In this document: positions 1-5,996 of the stretch, in pieces
Layout of the letters: every line of letters begins with the position of its first letter
Position numbering within the stretch: the first letter of the stretch is position 1
Assembly (NCBI GenBank): GCA_026986305.1
Contig: JALSOU010000225.1
Span: 1 to 5,996 of the forward strand
Reading direction: 5' to 3'
Origin: Thermoplasmata archaeon
Lineage (GTDB): Archaea > Thermoplasmatota > Thermoplasmata > WALJ01
DNA: 5,996 nt
Program-made: the position numbers and the translations under genes
The notes under the pieces: generated by a model
Database searches by the model: none
The model's input: the letters and a program-made list of their open reading frames with translations, nothing else
What the model was told of the DNA's origin: nothing

Positions 1-92
1 ATGGCATAAACCTAGCAACTATTGATAAAAAGAACGGGTTCAAGAGGTACTCCATGGAAGAGGTGGAGAAGATAAGGAAGAAATTTCAGTAA
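1..92 (+). CDS. psmB: Proteasome beta subunit, C-terminal end (partial)
   Basis: Only the last 29 codons and the TAA stop (90-92) are inside the window; the gene begins upstream. The frame starting at base 3 reads GINLATIDKKNGFKRYSMEE and then a charged helix ending KKFQ. A hydrophobic strand followed by I-D-K plus a Gly-Phe turn, then an E-E-x-E-K helix, is the usual end of archaeal 20S proteasome beta subunits, the catalytic N-terminal-nucleophile threonine proteases of the central rings. The catalytic threonine and core lie outside, so the call rests on this short tail and on the following gene, since psmB directly precedes aCPSF1 in many euryarchaea (known from the family). The stop lies 12 bp before the next start and in the same frame, suggesting one transcript. 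Another protein with a similar tail cannot be excluded. Confidence 0.72.
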   Translation, partial: GINLATIDKKNGFKRYSMEEVEKIRKKFQ

Positions 93-96
93 GGAA
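91..96 (+). promoter_or_regulatory. Weak ribosome binding site of fttA
   Basis: AAGGAA overlaps the psmB stop codon and ends 8 nt before the ATG at 105. It is a partial Shine-Dalgarno match and fits translation of an internal operon gene. The TAA at 90-92 is in frame with the downstream gene, so 105 is the first possible start after it. Confidence 0.4.
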
Positions 97-104
97 TTGA
101 TTTT

Positions 105-2021
105 ATGAGCGCCGATGATGTGCTTAGAGAGACGAGAAAAGCCGTGAACGAGATACTCTCAGGGCAGGTTGACATAGTCAACATCACCTTTGAAGGCCCA
201 GCCATAGTGATATACACCAGAGACATAGGTGCTTTTGCCCAGAGCGAGGAGATAATAAACAAGCTTGCGAAGATACTCAAAAAGAGGATAATAATAAGGC
301 CAGATCCCAGCATAACTCTGCCTCCTGAGGATGCTGAGGTTGAGATAAGAAAGATAGTTCCTGAAGAGGCTGGAATCACTGATTTCTACTTTGAAAGGGA
401 TACTGGGCAGGTGACCATAGAAGCCAAAGCCCCCGGAATAGCCATAGGGAAGAAAGGGGCTCTCCTCAACGAGATAAAGAAGAAGACGGGATGGGCGCCT
501 GTCATCATAAGAACTCCACCGATACAGTCCAAGACAATAGAGGATATCCGGAAATACCTCAGGATGGTGGCTGACGAGCGCAGGGACTTCCTGATGAGGG
601 TTGGTCGAAGGCTGAATAGGGACCTTATTGAAAAGGGAGAGTACTGGATAAGGTTCACCGCACTTGGTGGTTATAGGGAGGTTGGAAGGAGCTCAACCCT
701 TCTCATGACAAAGAACAGCAAGGTGCTGATAGATGTGGGTGTGGATGTCTCCACAAATCCTGATAAAATGACTCCTTTTCTGGATGTACCTGAGGTTCAG
801 CCTCTGGACTCCATAGATGCGATTGTTCTCACCCATGCACATCTTGACCATTCAGGACTCATACCTGCCCTTTACAAGTACGGTTACGATGGCCCCCTGT
901 ACTGCACGCCTCCAACCAGAGACCTCATGGCCCTTCTCCAGCTGGATTATATAAAGGTCTCATTCGGAGAGGGAAAGAGGAGCCCATACCAGTCAGCAGA
1001 TATAAGGAACGCTGTGAAGCACTGCATACCGCTGAAATATAAGGAGACAACAGATATAGCTCCCGACATAAAGCTCACATTCCACAACGCAGGGCACATT
1101 TTAGGCTCCGCATCGGCACATTTCAACATAGGTAACGGCACATACAACATACTGATAACCGGTGACATAAAATTCGAGAGGACATGGCTGTTCAACGCAG
1201 CCAATGTGAAATATCCGAGGCTGGACACAGTGATAATGGAATCCACATATGGATCATATACCGACATACAGCCAACTAGAAAGGAGGCCACAGAGCATCT
1301 GAAAGAAATAGTCTCAAGAACCCTTGAGAAAAGGGGAAAAATCCTCATACCTGTTTTCGCAGTGGGTCGTTCTCAGGAAGTTATGCTGGTTCTTGAGGAG
1401 CTAATGAGAAAGGGAGAGATCCCTGAAACTCCTGTCTATCTTGATGGAATGATATGGGAGGCCACTGCGATACACACAGCATATCCAGAGTATCTTAACA
1501 GCGGCCTGAGGATGAAGATATTCCAGCAGCAGGAGAACCCCTTCCTTTCAGAGATATTCCATAAAGTTGAAACCGGAGCCCAGAGGGAGAACATAATCGC
1601 GGATCCAGATCCTGCCATAGTTCTGGCAACATCAGGTATGATGAACGGTGGGCCTGTGATGGAGTACTTCAAGCACTGGGCTGATGATGAGCGCAACACC
1701 CTGATATTTGTGGGTTATCAGGCTGAGGGGACCCTAGGTAACAAGATACAGAAGGGATGGAAGGATGTTACATTGATGGAGCGCGGAAACCCGATAACAA
1801 TAGAGATAAAGATGGATATAGAGACCTCGGAGGGATTCTCAGGCCACTCAGACAGGAGACAGCTCATAAGGTACATCTCATCCCTAACGCCTGATCCTGA
1901 GAGGATAGTATTCTGCCATGGAGAAGAGGCTAAGGCCCTTGAGATGGCTCATGTGGTCAGAAGAAAATACGGTATAGAGACCGCAGTTCCGAAGAATCTG
2001 GAAACGATGAGGGTTAAGTGA
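105..2021 (+). CDS. fttA: aCPSF1/FttA, KH-MBL-beta-CASP ribonuclease and transcription termination factor
   Basis: This 638-residue protein has the full length usual for archaeal aCPSF1, the counterpart of eukaryotic CPSF73. The family cleaves nascent RNA 3' ends after U-rich sequences and releases RNA polymerase. Domains in order: an N-terminal KH-like domain without a clear GXXG (about 1-70); a second KH domain with GKKG at 115-118; a metallo-beta-lactamase core (about 180-390) split by the beta-CASP domain (about 400-560); and a C-terminal MBL return. Visible zinc or catalytic residues are HAHLDH at 244-249, H331 in AGHILGS, D354 in TGD, E379 in MESTYG (motif A), H581 in GHSD (motif B) and H605 in FCHGE (motif C). 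All are intact, so it should be active. The protein is cytoplasmic, and the family is known to dimerise. It lies 12 bp behind psmB, probably co-transcribed. Its TGA ends exactly where the opposing gene's stop begins. The start at 105 follows an in-frame stop at 90-92. Confidence 0.96.
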   Translation: MSADDVLRETRKAVNEILSGQVDIVNITFEGPAIVIYTRDIGAFAQSEEIINKLAKILKKRIIIRPDPSITLPPEDAEVEIRKIVPEEAGITDFYFERDTGQVTIEAKAPGIAIGKKGALLNEIKKKTGWAPVIIRTPPIQSKTIEDIRKYLRMVADERRDFLMRVGRRLNRDLIEKGEYWIRFTALGGYREVGRSSTLLMTKNSKVLIDVGVDVSTNPDKMTPFLDVPEVQPLDSIDAIVLTHAHLDHSGLIPALYKYGYDGPLYCTPPTRDLMALLQLDYIKVSFGEGKRSPYQSADIRNAVKHCIPLKYKETTDIAPDIKLTFHNAGHILGSASAHFNIGNGTYNILITGDIKFERTWLFNAANVKYPRLDTVIMESTYGSYTDIQPTRKEATEHLKEIVSRTLEKRGKILIPVFAVGRSQEVMLVLEELMRKGEIPETPVYLDGMIWEATAIHTAYPEYLNSGLRMKIFQQQENPFLSEIFHKVETGAQRENIIADPDPAIVLATSGMMNGGPVMEYFKHWADDERNTLIFVGYQAEGTLGNKIQKGWKDVTLMERGNPITIEIKMDIETSEGFSGHSDRRQLIRYISSLTPDPERIVFCHGEEAKALEMAHVVRRKYGIETAVPKNLETMRVK

Positions 2022-2261
2022 TTAACCCACTACCTTTGATAGCTCCAGCATCAGCATGTCGAAGCGCTCTTCAAGGAGCTTCATCTTTTTCTCTATGCTT
2101 TCAAGGCTCTCAGACTCGTCTATGAGCTCCAGAACAGAGTGTATTTCAGCTATGTAGCTCTTCATAGCTTTAAGCTCATCCAGAGCCTTTTCATCCCCCT
2201 CGTCTATCCTTGCCAGCAGGTCTAGAAAGTATTCTTCCAGTTTTTCCAGTGTTTCGTGCAT
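2022..2261 (-). CDS. Small acidic helical (coiled-coil-like) protein, unknown function
   Basis: I do not recognise this 79-residue protein. It lacks Pro, Cys, Trp, Asn and Gln, and has 22 acidic against 10 basic residues. It reads as two amphipathic helices (about 2-20 and 24-47, with IDEGDEK as the turn) and a third at 53-77, with Leu, Ile and Met at heptad-like spacing such as LEKLEEYFLDLL. That pattern suggests a helical hairpin or bundle that oligomerises or binds a partner. No catalytic motif, signal peptide or membrane segment is visible. Reality is supported by clean coding over the whole gap between neighbours, an ATG placed about 24 nt after an AT-rich TATA-like box, and a stop directly abutting the convergent fttA stop. 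The upstream metalloprotease gene ends 46 bp before it. Possible roles such as adaptor or chaperone-like are guesses. A spurious ORF is less likely given the regular helical pattern. Confidence 0.72.
   Translation of the reverse strand: MHETLEKLEEYFLDLLARIDEGDEKALDELKAMKSYIAEIHSVLELIDESESLESIEKKMKLLEERFDMLMLELSKVVG
2081..2094 (+). terminator. Candidate U-rich 3'-end site for fttA mRNA
   Basis: Read on the + strand, the first clear pyrimidine and T-rich tract after the fttA stop is TCATCTTTTTCTCT, about 60 nt downstream. aCPSF1/FttA is known to act at U-rich tracts, so this is a plausible 3'-end site for its own message. It lies inside the opposing gene and may simply reflect Lys/Glu codons there; a second T5 run sits at 2241-2245. 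No hairpin is apparent. Confidence 0.25.
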
Positions 2262-2280
2262 ATTGAGGAATTGCCCTATC

Positions 2281-2290
2281 TATTAATAGC
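2281..2290 (-). promoter_or_regulatory. TATA-like box for the 79-aa gene (leaderless)
   Basis: On the - strand, GCTATTAATA is centred about 24 nt upstream of the ATG at 2261-2259. Archaeal TATA boxes sit about 25 nt before the transcription start, so transcription should begin at or next to the ATG, giving a leaderless mRNA. No Shine-Dalgarno sequence is seen between the box and the ATG, which agrees with this. The box lies in the 46-bp gap after the metalloprotease gene. Confidence 0.45.
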
Positions 2291-2307
2291 TTCCTGTGCA
2301 GAAATGG

Positions 2308-3282
2308 TCAGTAATAGTACCAGTCATCGTAGTCATCTTCCTGCTCTGCGTATTCATGGCTTTCCTCATAAGGATACGCGGCTTCATAGCCGTATGGGTA
2401 TTCAGGATATTGTGGAGGGGTGTATGGTTCAGGCCTCATGATATACCATATCAAGGTAAGAGCGCTCACCAAGTCTGCGGCCAAAAGAAGCCATGGAACA
2501 TAGACAACCCTAGATTCGTCCCTAGGCCTGCTTTTTATGAATTCTATGTCCTTTTTGCTGTCTTCGCAGAAGTCCAGAGGCGGTGGCGGCGCTCCTTTGC
2601 TGGCATTTATCGCATAGTACATGACGCCATCCTGATGTATGGTGTGGTGTGGATGCTCAGGGTCCTCATGATCAGCGTGGTATCCTATGCCAACCAGACA
2701 AATGAGGTGGCCGAATTCGTGCAGAAGCACCGATTTCTCTGCCCTTTCCTCGCTCAATCCCTGCTTTTCCATGCCTCTCAGCTGGTCCTTGAATATGGCC
2801 ACAGACGAATGTGAGTATGTGAGACCCACCACTTCTGTGCTAATCTCAGAGTATCCGCTGGAATCCGCATATCTCCCGTTTAGGTATAGGAAGTAGATCA
2901 CAGCTGTATCTCCATGTTTGTATAGGTTTCTGTGCTCTTTTTCCATAGAAACTAGGTCTTCAAGGGTGTATGAATTCTTATAAGAAAATATTATGTCAGA
3001 GGCGCTGTGATTTATGTAAACCCTGTCTTTTTCGCAGTATTCGTATATTTTATCTATGAGAAAGTTCATCGCATTCCAGTCAGGCTCCTCCCCAGATACC
3101 CAGTCAACCTCAATCTCTATGTTTTTGTATATGTCATCAGAGAGGTAATCCAGAGCGTAATCCAGCGGAGAGATGTAGATGTATCTGTGTTCATCAGCCC
3201 ATTCCCCTACAACCACCACTGAGAAGTACGCACCTATGAGAGCTCCGACCAGAACCACGGATATGGCAAGGCCCCTGTTCAT
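2308..3282 (-). CDS. Membrane-anchored predicted zinc metalloprotease with Tyr-rich acidic tail
   Basis: This 324-residue protein has an N-terminal hydrophobic segment (about 5-26, after R3), an ectodomain-like region, a second membrane segment (about 259-282, with D270 inside it) and a 42-residue tail. HEFGH at 188-192 is the zinc-binding HEXXH with E189 as general base. It is followed by a His/Asp cluster (H202, D204, H205, D207, H210, H212, H213, H216) and by DGVMYYAI (218-225), which resembles the Met-turn of metzincins. At the classical third-ligand position (H192 plus six) is G198, so a later His or Asp must serve. Substrate is unknown. The likely site of action is the cell surface, supported by sequons at N91 and N226, although basic residues before the second segment make topology uncertain. 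The tail (283-324) has 12 Tyr and 12 Asp/Glu and ends WYYY. ATG at 3282 is preceded by a well-placed TATA box. Specific family is not identified. Confidence 0.85.
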   Translation of the reverse strand: MNRGLAISVVLVGALIGAYFSVVVVGEWADEHRYIYISPLDYALDYLSDDIYKNIEIEVDWVSGEEPDWNAMNFLIDKIYEYCEKDRVYINHSASDIIFSYKNSYTLEDLVSMEKEHRNLYKHGDTAVIYFLYLNGRYADSSGYSEISTEVVGLTYSHSSVAIFKDQLRGMEKQGLSEERAEKSVLLHEFGHLICLVGIGYHADHEDPEHPHHTIHQDGVMYYAINASKGAPPPPLDFCEDSKKDIEFIKSRPRDESRVVYVPWLLLAADLVSALTLIWYIMRPEPYTPPQYPEYPYGYEAAYPYEESHEYAEQEDDYDDWYYY

Positions 3283-3289
3283 CTCTCAG

Positions 3290-3294
3290 AAAAA
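3290..3294 (-). terminator. Candidate T-tract terminator of polB
   Basis: On the - strand a GGGTTTTTC tract follows the polB stop by about 25 nt, and an earlier T5 run (3311-3307) lies within the next gene's TATA box. Archaeal termination often uses such T-tracts. There is no hairpin. Both runs sit in the 35-bp gap that also carries the next promoter, so this call is weak. Confidence 0.25.
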
Positions 3295-3303
3295 CCCATG
3301 CTG

Positions 3304-3311
3304 TTTAAAAA
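3304..3311 (-). promoter_or_regulatory. TATA box of the metalloprotease gene (leaderless)
   Basis: TTTTTAAA on the - strand is centred about 25 nt upstream of the ATG at 3282-3280. This spacing places the transcription start at the start codon. Only a weak GAGAG precedes the ATG. The box begins 7 bp after the polB stop, so the protease gene probably has its own promoter even though it lies in tandem behind polB. Confidence 0.55.
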
Positions 3312-3317
3312 GGATTT

Positions 3318-4727
3318 CTAAAACCTTTTCTCGTGGAGCTCTCCCCTGTGTAGGTCAACCACTGCCACCACTCCGGGATCGGGCTTGAAGTTGTTCAGCT
3401 TCTGATACTTTGTCTGAGCCTGCCATGTGGATGCGTTAATAACCATAGTTCCCTTATAGCGTGAGGCTACAAAGGAGTGAACATGGCCTGTTACAAAGAT
3501 ATCTGGAACATCATCTATAACCATGTAATCCTCTTTCTCAGGGGCAAGAGGTGTTTTAGCCCCGTAAATAGGTGCAAGTATTCTGGACTTCAGCATCCTT
3601 ATGAGAGCCAGACTAGGATCTTCGTAACTCACACCTGGAAGAACGCTTATGAAGTCGTTTATGCTGGTGCCATGGTATGCCAGTATCTTAACCCCCTCTA
3701 TCTCAAGCATCGCAGGGCTCCCTGCGAACATGACATCGCCTGAAAACAGGGACTTTATATCGTCATCAAAGGCGGGTTGAGGCTCTGCAGGCCTAACAAA
3801 GTCGTGGTTTCCGGGGATCATAACTATCTTTATCCTGTCGGGTATGTCCTTTATCATCTCTGCCAAGCGCTCATACTGCTGGTATATGTCCAGAATATCA
3901 AGCTCCTCTTCCTGATCTGGATACACACCTATGCCGTCTACCACATCCCCTGCCATCACGATGTATCCCACATTTTCAGCTTCATCACTGTGCAGCCACC
4001 TGACAAATCTATTCCACGAATCCTCAAGAAATGTCTTGCTTCCAACATGGATGTCTGAAATGAATGCGACGCTCACATCTTCTTCAGATAGGTTCATGGA
4101 GTGGTTTGGGATGTCCGGCCAAACTATGTTCTCTCCGAATATTATGGGATTTCTACCACCTTTTTTCTCAGACACTTTTCCGTAAACACCTATGACCTCA
4201 TCCAGCAGAGGCTTTTCCCTCATCTTTTGCCTTGAGAAAAACACCTCTATAGTGCCTGTGGGGTCCTCAACGCTTATCATATATCCCTTTCTTGTTTCGC
4301 GGACATCGCTTACCATGCCTATTACAGAGACCTCATCTCCTGAAAGCTTGATAGCCCTCTCTATGCTCTTAATGTTTTTTAGAACTCCTTTACCTTTAAG
4401 CACAGTGGAAAGCCTGTTGTATCTGTCCACAAATGTCGCCACAAAGCTGTCAACCTTCGCAACAGCCTTGGACTTCCCTGTGACATCCCTAAGCACCTTT
4501 ATGTTATCAAATTTCCTCTCCACCCTCTTTTTCATCACATTTTTCCCTATAAGGCCCTGCACATCCTCCATGTCCAGAATCTTCGGCACCTTGGGGTTTG
4601 AAGATATGACTTCCCTTATTTTTTTAAGCTCGTCCCCTTCCCTTTTCAGGTAATCAAACGCATCAGGCGTGAGTAGAGCGCCTCTCTCGCTTAGCTGGGA
4701 CAAAAACTCCCTGAGTGCATCCTGCAT
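3318..4727 (-). CDS. polB: Archaeal DNA polymerase D small subunit DP1 (proofreading exonuclease)
   Basis: This 469-residue protein is the small subunit of the heterodimeric replicase PolD and has the Mre11-like 3'-5' exonuclease fold; it pairs with the DP2 polymerase subunit, which is not in this window. (polB here means DP1, not a family B polymerase.) Visible parts are an N-terminal helical region (about 1-110) with little linker, an OB fold (about 130-205, with VIGMVSDVRETRKGY and VEDPTGTIEVFF) and a calcineurin-like phosphodiesterase domain (about 217-469). Metal-binding motifs are complete: DIHVGS (D225, H227), GDVVDG (D261), GNHD (N307, H308, D309), YHGTS (H352) and GHVHS (H415, H417). 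The end, WQAQTKYQKLNNFKPDPG, matches the conserved DP1 C-terminus. It is shorter than the roughly 600-residue Thermococcales form, as expected from a shorter N-terminal linker. ATG at 4727 has a TATA box about 26 nt upstream. It is divergent from the Lhr helicase. Confidence 0.96.
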   Translation of the reverse strand: MQDALREFLSQLSERGALLTPDAFDYLKREGDELKKIREVISSNPKVPKILDMEDVQGLIGKNVMKKRVERKFDNIKVLRDVTGKSKAVAKVDSFVATFVDRYNRLSTVLKGKGVLKNIKSIERAIKLSGDEVSVIGMVSDVRETRKGYMISVEDPTGTIEVFFSRQKMREKPLLDEVIGVYGKVSEKKGGRNPIIFGENIVWPDIPNHSMNLSEEDVSVAFISDIHVGSKTFLEDSWNRFVRWLHSDEAENVGYIVMAGDVVDGIGVYPDQEEELDILDIYQQYERLAEMIKDIPDRIKIVMIPGNHDFVRPAEPQPAFDDDIKSLFSGDVMFAGSPAMLEIEGVKILAYHGTSINDFISVLPGVSYEDPSLALIRMLKSRILAPIYGAKTPLAPEKEDYMVIDDVPDIFVTGHVHSFVASRYKGTMVINASTWQAQTKYQKLNNFKPDPGVVAVVDLHRGELHEKRF

Positions 4728-4750
4728 CGCGGAGTAATTTCCGGGGCGAG

Positions 4751-4756
4751 TTAAAA
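4751..4756 (-). promoter_or_regulatory. TATA box of polB (leaderless)
   Basis: TTTTAA on the - strand is centred about 26 nt upstream of the polB ATG (4727-4725). The sequence between them is GC-rich in the middle and has no Shine-Dalgarno match, so a leaderless transcript is likely. The box overlaps a palindrome and a direct repeat that could serve as an operator. Confidence 0.5.
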
Positions 4757-4773
4757 GCTTTTCTGTAAAAGCT
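4752..4773. repeat. Palindrome and direct repeat in the polB-lhr divergent region
   Basis: TAAAAGCT occurs at 4752-4759 and again at 4766-4773, 14 bp apart. The first copy is part of the perfect 10-bp palindrome AAAAGCTTTT (4753-4762). The elements overlap or lie just upstream of the polB TATA box, a typical location for a regulator site. The region is AT-rich, so chance remains possible. Confidence 0.4.
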
Positions 4774-4810
4774 ATTCTAAGATTTTTATGTTTATTTTTT
4801 GAGTCGCAAC

Positions 4811-4818
4811 CTTAATTA
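4811..4818 (+). promoter_or_regulatory. Possible TATA box of the Lhr helicase gene
   Basis: CTTAATTA is centred about 32 nt before the ATG at 4847, predicting a leader of about 6 nt. An alternative is the T-rich TTTATTTTTT at 4791-4800, which would give a leader of about 25 to 30 nt able to carry the weak AAAGGGA (4836-4842) as a ribosome site. The sequence does not decide between them. Confidence 0.3.
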
Positions 4819-4846
4819 GCCCCCAGCGTTCTGTGAAAGGGATTCT

Positions 4847-5996
4847 ATGCAGGAGCCCGAGATACGGAGATATTCAAAGAGAGAAGTGCTCTCAATGATG
4901 CACCCTGTGATAGGCGAGTGGTTCGACTCACGCTTTGAGGACCTCACTGAGCCTCAGGCATACGCAATACCCCTTATACACAGGAAAAAAAGCGTTTTGG
5001 TATCCTCCCCAACAGGATCAGGAAAGACCATGACAGCATTCCTTTCCATAATAAACAACCTATTTGAGATGGCTGAGGCAGGTAAGCTTGAGGATAAGAT
5101 ATACTGCGTCTATGTCTCTCCTTTAAAGGCTCTGGCAAACGACATACACAGGAATCTTGAAATCCCCCTTAAAGAGATTTATGAATTGGCTAGGAAAAAA
5201 GGCATGAAGATTCCCAGAATAAGGACTGCCATACGCTCAGGAGACACCAGCCAGAGTGAGAGGCAGAGGATGTCAAGAAGACCTCCGCACATATTCATAA
5301 CAACACCTGAATCTTTATCCCTCGTTCTCACATCCCCCAAGTTCAGGGAGCGCTTCAGGGATGTCAGGTATGTTATCGTAGATGAGATACACGAGCTTTC
5401 AGGATCAAAAAGGGGTTCCATGCTGTCCGTCAATCTTGAGAGGTTGCAGAACCTCTCAGGACCGCTTGTCAGAATAGGGCTATCAGCAACACAGGCACCC
5501 ATAGAGGAGATTGCTAGGTTTTTAGGGGGCTATTCCTCAGGAAAACCGAGAAAGGTGGAGATAATAGAGATAAAGCGCAGAAAGGACATGGATATGGAGG
5601 TTCTATCCCCTGTGCCTGACATAACAGCGGTTCCCTATGAGATTGCCAGCGAAAGGGCATATGATATGATAGCGGAGCTCATAAATAAGCACAGGACAAC
5701 CATAGTTTTCACGAACACGAGGAGCGCAACTGAGAGTGTGGCATACAAGCTCAAAGAGAGGGGAATAGAGGCTATAGAGGCACACCACGGAAGCATGAGC
5801 AAGGAGAGAAGGCTGGATGTGGAGGAAAGGCTGAAAAGAGGGGAATTAAAAGCGGTTGTAACATCAACATCCCTTGAACTGGGAATAGATATAGGATATG
5901 TGGACCTTGTGGTTCAAATAGGCTCTCCAAAAAGCATTGCCAAAGGTCTTCAAAGAATAGGGAGGTCAGGGCATGCCATCGGCGCTGTGCCGAAAG
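4847..5996 (+). CDS. lhr: Lhr-family ATP-dependent helicase, N-terminal part (runs off window)
   Basis: The frame is open from the ATG to the window edge, 383 complete codons plus one base; an in-frame TAG at 4817-4819, with no other start in between, fixes the start. Superfamily 2 motifs appear in order: TEPQ at 34-37 (Q motif), SSPTGSGKT at 53-61 (Walker A, K60), YVSPLKAL at 89-96, TTPESL at 152-157, DEIH at 179-182 (Walker B), SAT at 213-215, TIVFTNTR at 285-292, HHGSMSKERR at 313-322, TSTSLELGID at 339-348 and QRIGRSGH at 369-376. The DEIH box, the SLELGID motif and the QRxGRSGH form of motif VI point to the Lhr (large helicase-related) family; the Q-motif and Ia region recall the archaeal aLhr2 type, though this subgroup is tentative. 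Lhr enzymes translocate 3'-5' on DNA and remodel forks or RNA:DNA hybrids. Both RecA domains are present; the winged-helix and Lhr C-terminal domains should follow outside. It is divergent from polB. Confidence 0.93.
   Translation, partial: MQEPEIRRYSKREVLSMMHPVIGEWFDSRFEDLTEPQAYAIPLIHRKKSVLVSSPTGSGKTMTAFLSIINNLFEMAEAGKLEDKIYCVYVSPLKALANDIHRNLEIPLKEIYELARKKGMKIPRIRTAIRSGDTSQSERQRMSRRPPHIFITTPESLSLVLTSPKFRERFRDVRYVIVDEIHELSGSKRGSMLSVNLERLQNLSGPLVRIGLSATQAPIEEIARFLGGYSSGKPRKVEIIEIKRRKDMDMEVLSPVPDITAVPYEIASERAYDMIAELINKHRTTIVFTNTRSATESVAYKLKERGIEAIEAHHGSMSKERRLDVEERLKRGELKAVVTSTSLELGIDIGYVDLVVQIGSPKSIAKGLQRIGRSGHAIGAVPK

Noticed and set aside
1..3. ATG at the first base as a gene start
   Set aside because: Its frame reads ATG GCA TAA and stops at once; the real coding frame here begins at base 3 and continues a gene from upstream.
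947..1348. A 133-codon open frame on the - strand inside fttA
   Set aside because: It overlaps the catalytic MBL and beta-CASP coding region of fttA completely and shows no independent coding signal.
2296..2814. A 172-codon open frame on the + strand opposite the metalloprotease gene
   Set aside because: It lies wholly antisense to a gene with signal segment, HEXXH motif and Met-turn; its translation has no recognisable domain, and no promoter or ribosome site precedes it.
4192..4653. A 153-codon open frame on the + strand opposite polB
   Set aside because: Its Ser/Thr/Leu/Phe-rich translation is the antisense shadow of Glu/Lys/Arg-rich DP1 coding sequence, and DP1 is certain by its motifs.
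4728..4846. Replication origin near polB
   Set aside because: DP1 genes can lie near origins in some archaea and the region is AT-rich, but I see no origin recognition box repeats and no orc1/cdc6 gene in the window.
1..5996. CRISPR array, tRNA, rRNA, insertion sequence or defence system
   Set aside because: No regularly spaced repeats, tRNA-like cloverleaf sequence, transposase motifs or terminal inverted repeats were seen, and nearly all bases are accounted for by six coding regions.

Overview
The window is archaeal chromosomal DNA of moderate GC content, dense with genes and rich in ATA, AGG and AGA codons. Three lines of evidence support this. It carries an aCPSF1/FttA-type KH-metallo-beta-lactamase-beta-CASP ribonuclease directly behind a proteasome beta subunit, which is a linkage known in Euryarchaeota. 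It carries the small subunit of the archaeal replicase PolD. It also carries an Lhr-type helicase. PolD excludes Crenarchaeota. AT-rich boxes about 25 nt upstream of start codons suggest leaderless mRNAs, which fits Thermoplasmatota and relatives, but that lineage call is inference from memory and was not tested.

Layout. On the + strand: positions 1-92 hold the last 29 codons of a proteasome beta subunit, and 105-2021 hold the complete termination nuclease aCPSF1/FttA, 12 bp further on in an apparent operon. On the - strand, read right to left: 4727-3318 encodes PolD small subunit DP1, 3282-2308 a membrane-anchored predicted zinc metalloprotease with a striking tyrosine-rich acidic tail, and 2261-2022 a small acidic helical protein of unknown function. 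The stop codon of this last gene abuts the fttA stop codon with no bases between them. On the + strand again, 4847-5996 encodes the first 383 residues of an Lhr-family helicase that runs off the window edge. It is divergent from DP1 across a 119-bp AT-rich region with a palindrome and a direct repeat. No gene-free stretch exceeds 119 bp.

Functionally the window is mostly information processing: proteolysis (proteasome), 3'-end formation and transcription termination (FttA), replication and proofreading (PolD), and nucleic-acid remodelling (Lhr). The least understood part is the pair of - strand genes between fttA and polB. The metalloprotease has an HEXXH motif and Met-turn, but its third zinc ligand does not follow the classical metzincin spacing, and its tail has 12 tyrosines and 12 acidic residues in 42 positions. 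I saw no RNA genes, mobile elements, CRISPR array or defence island, and no clear evidence of an entirely new multi-gene system.
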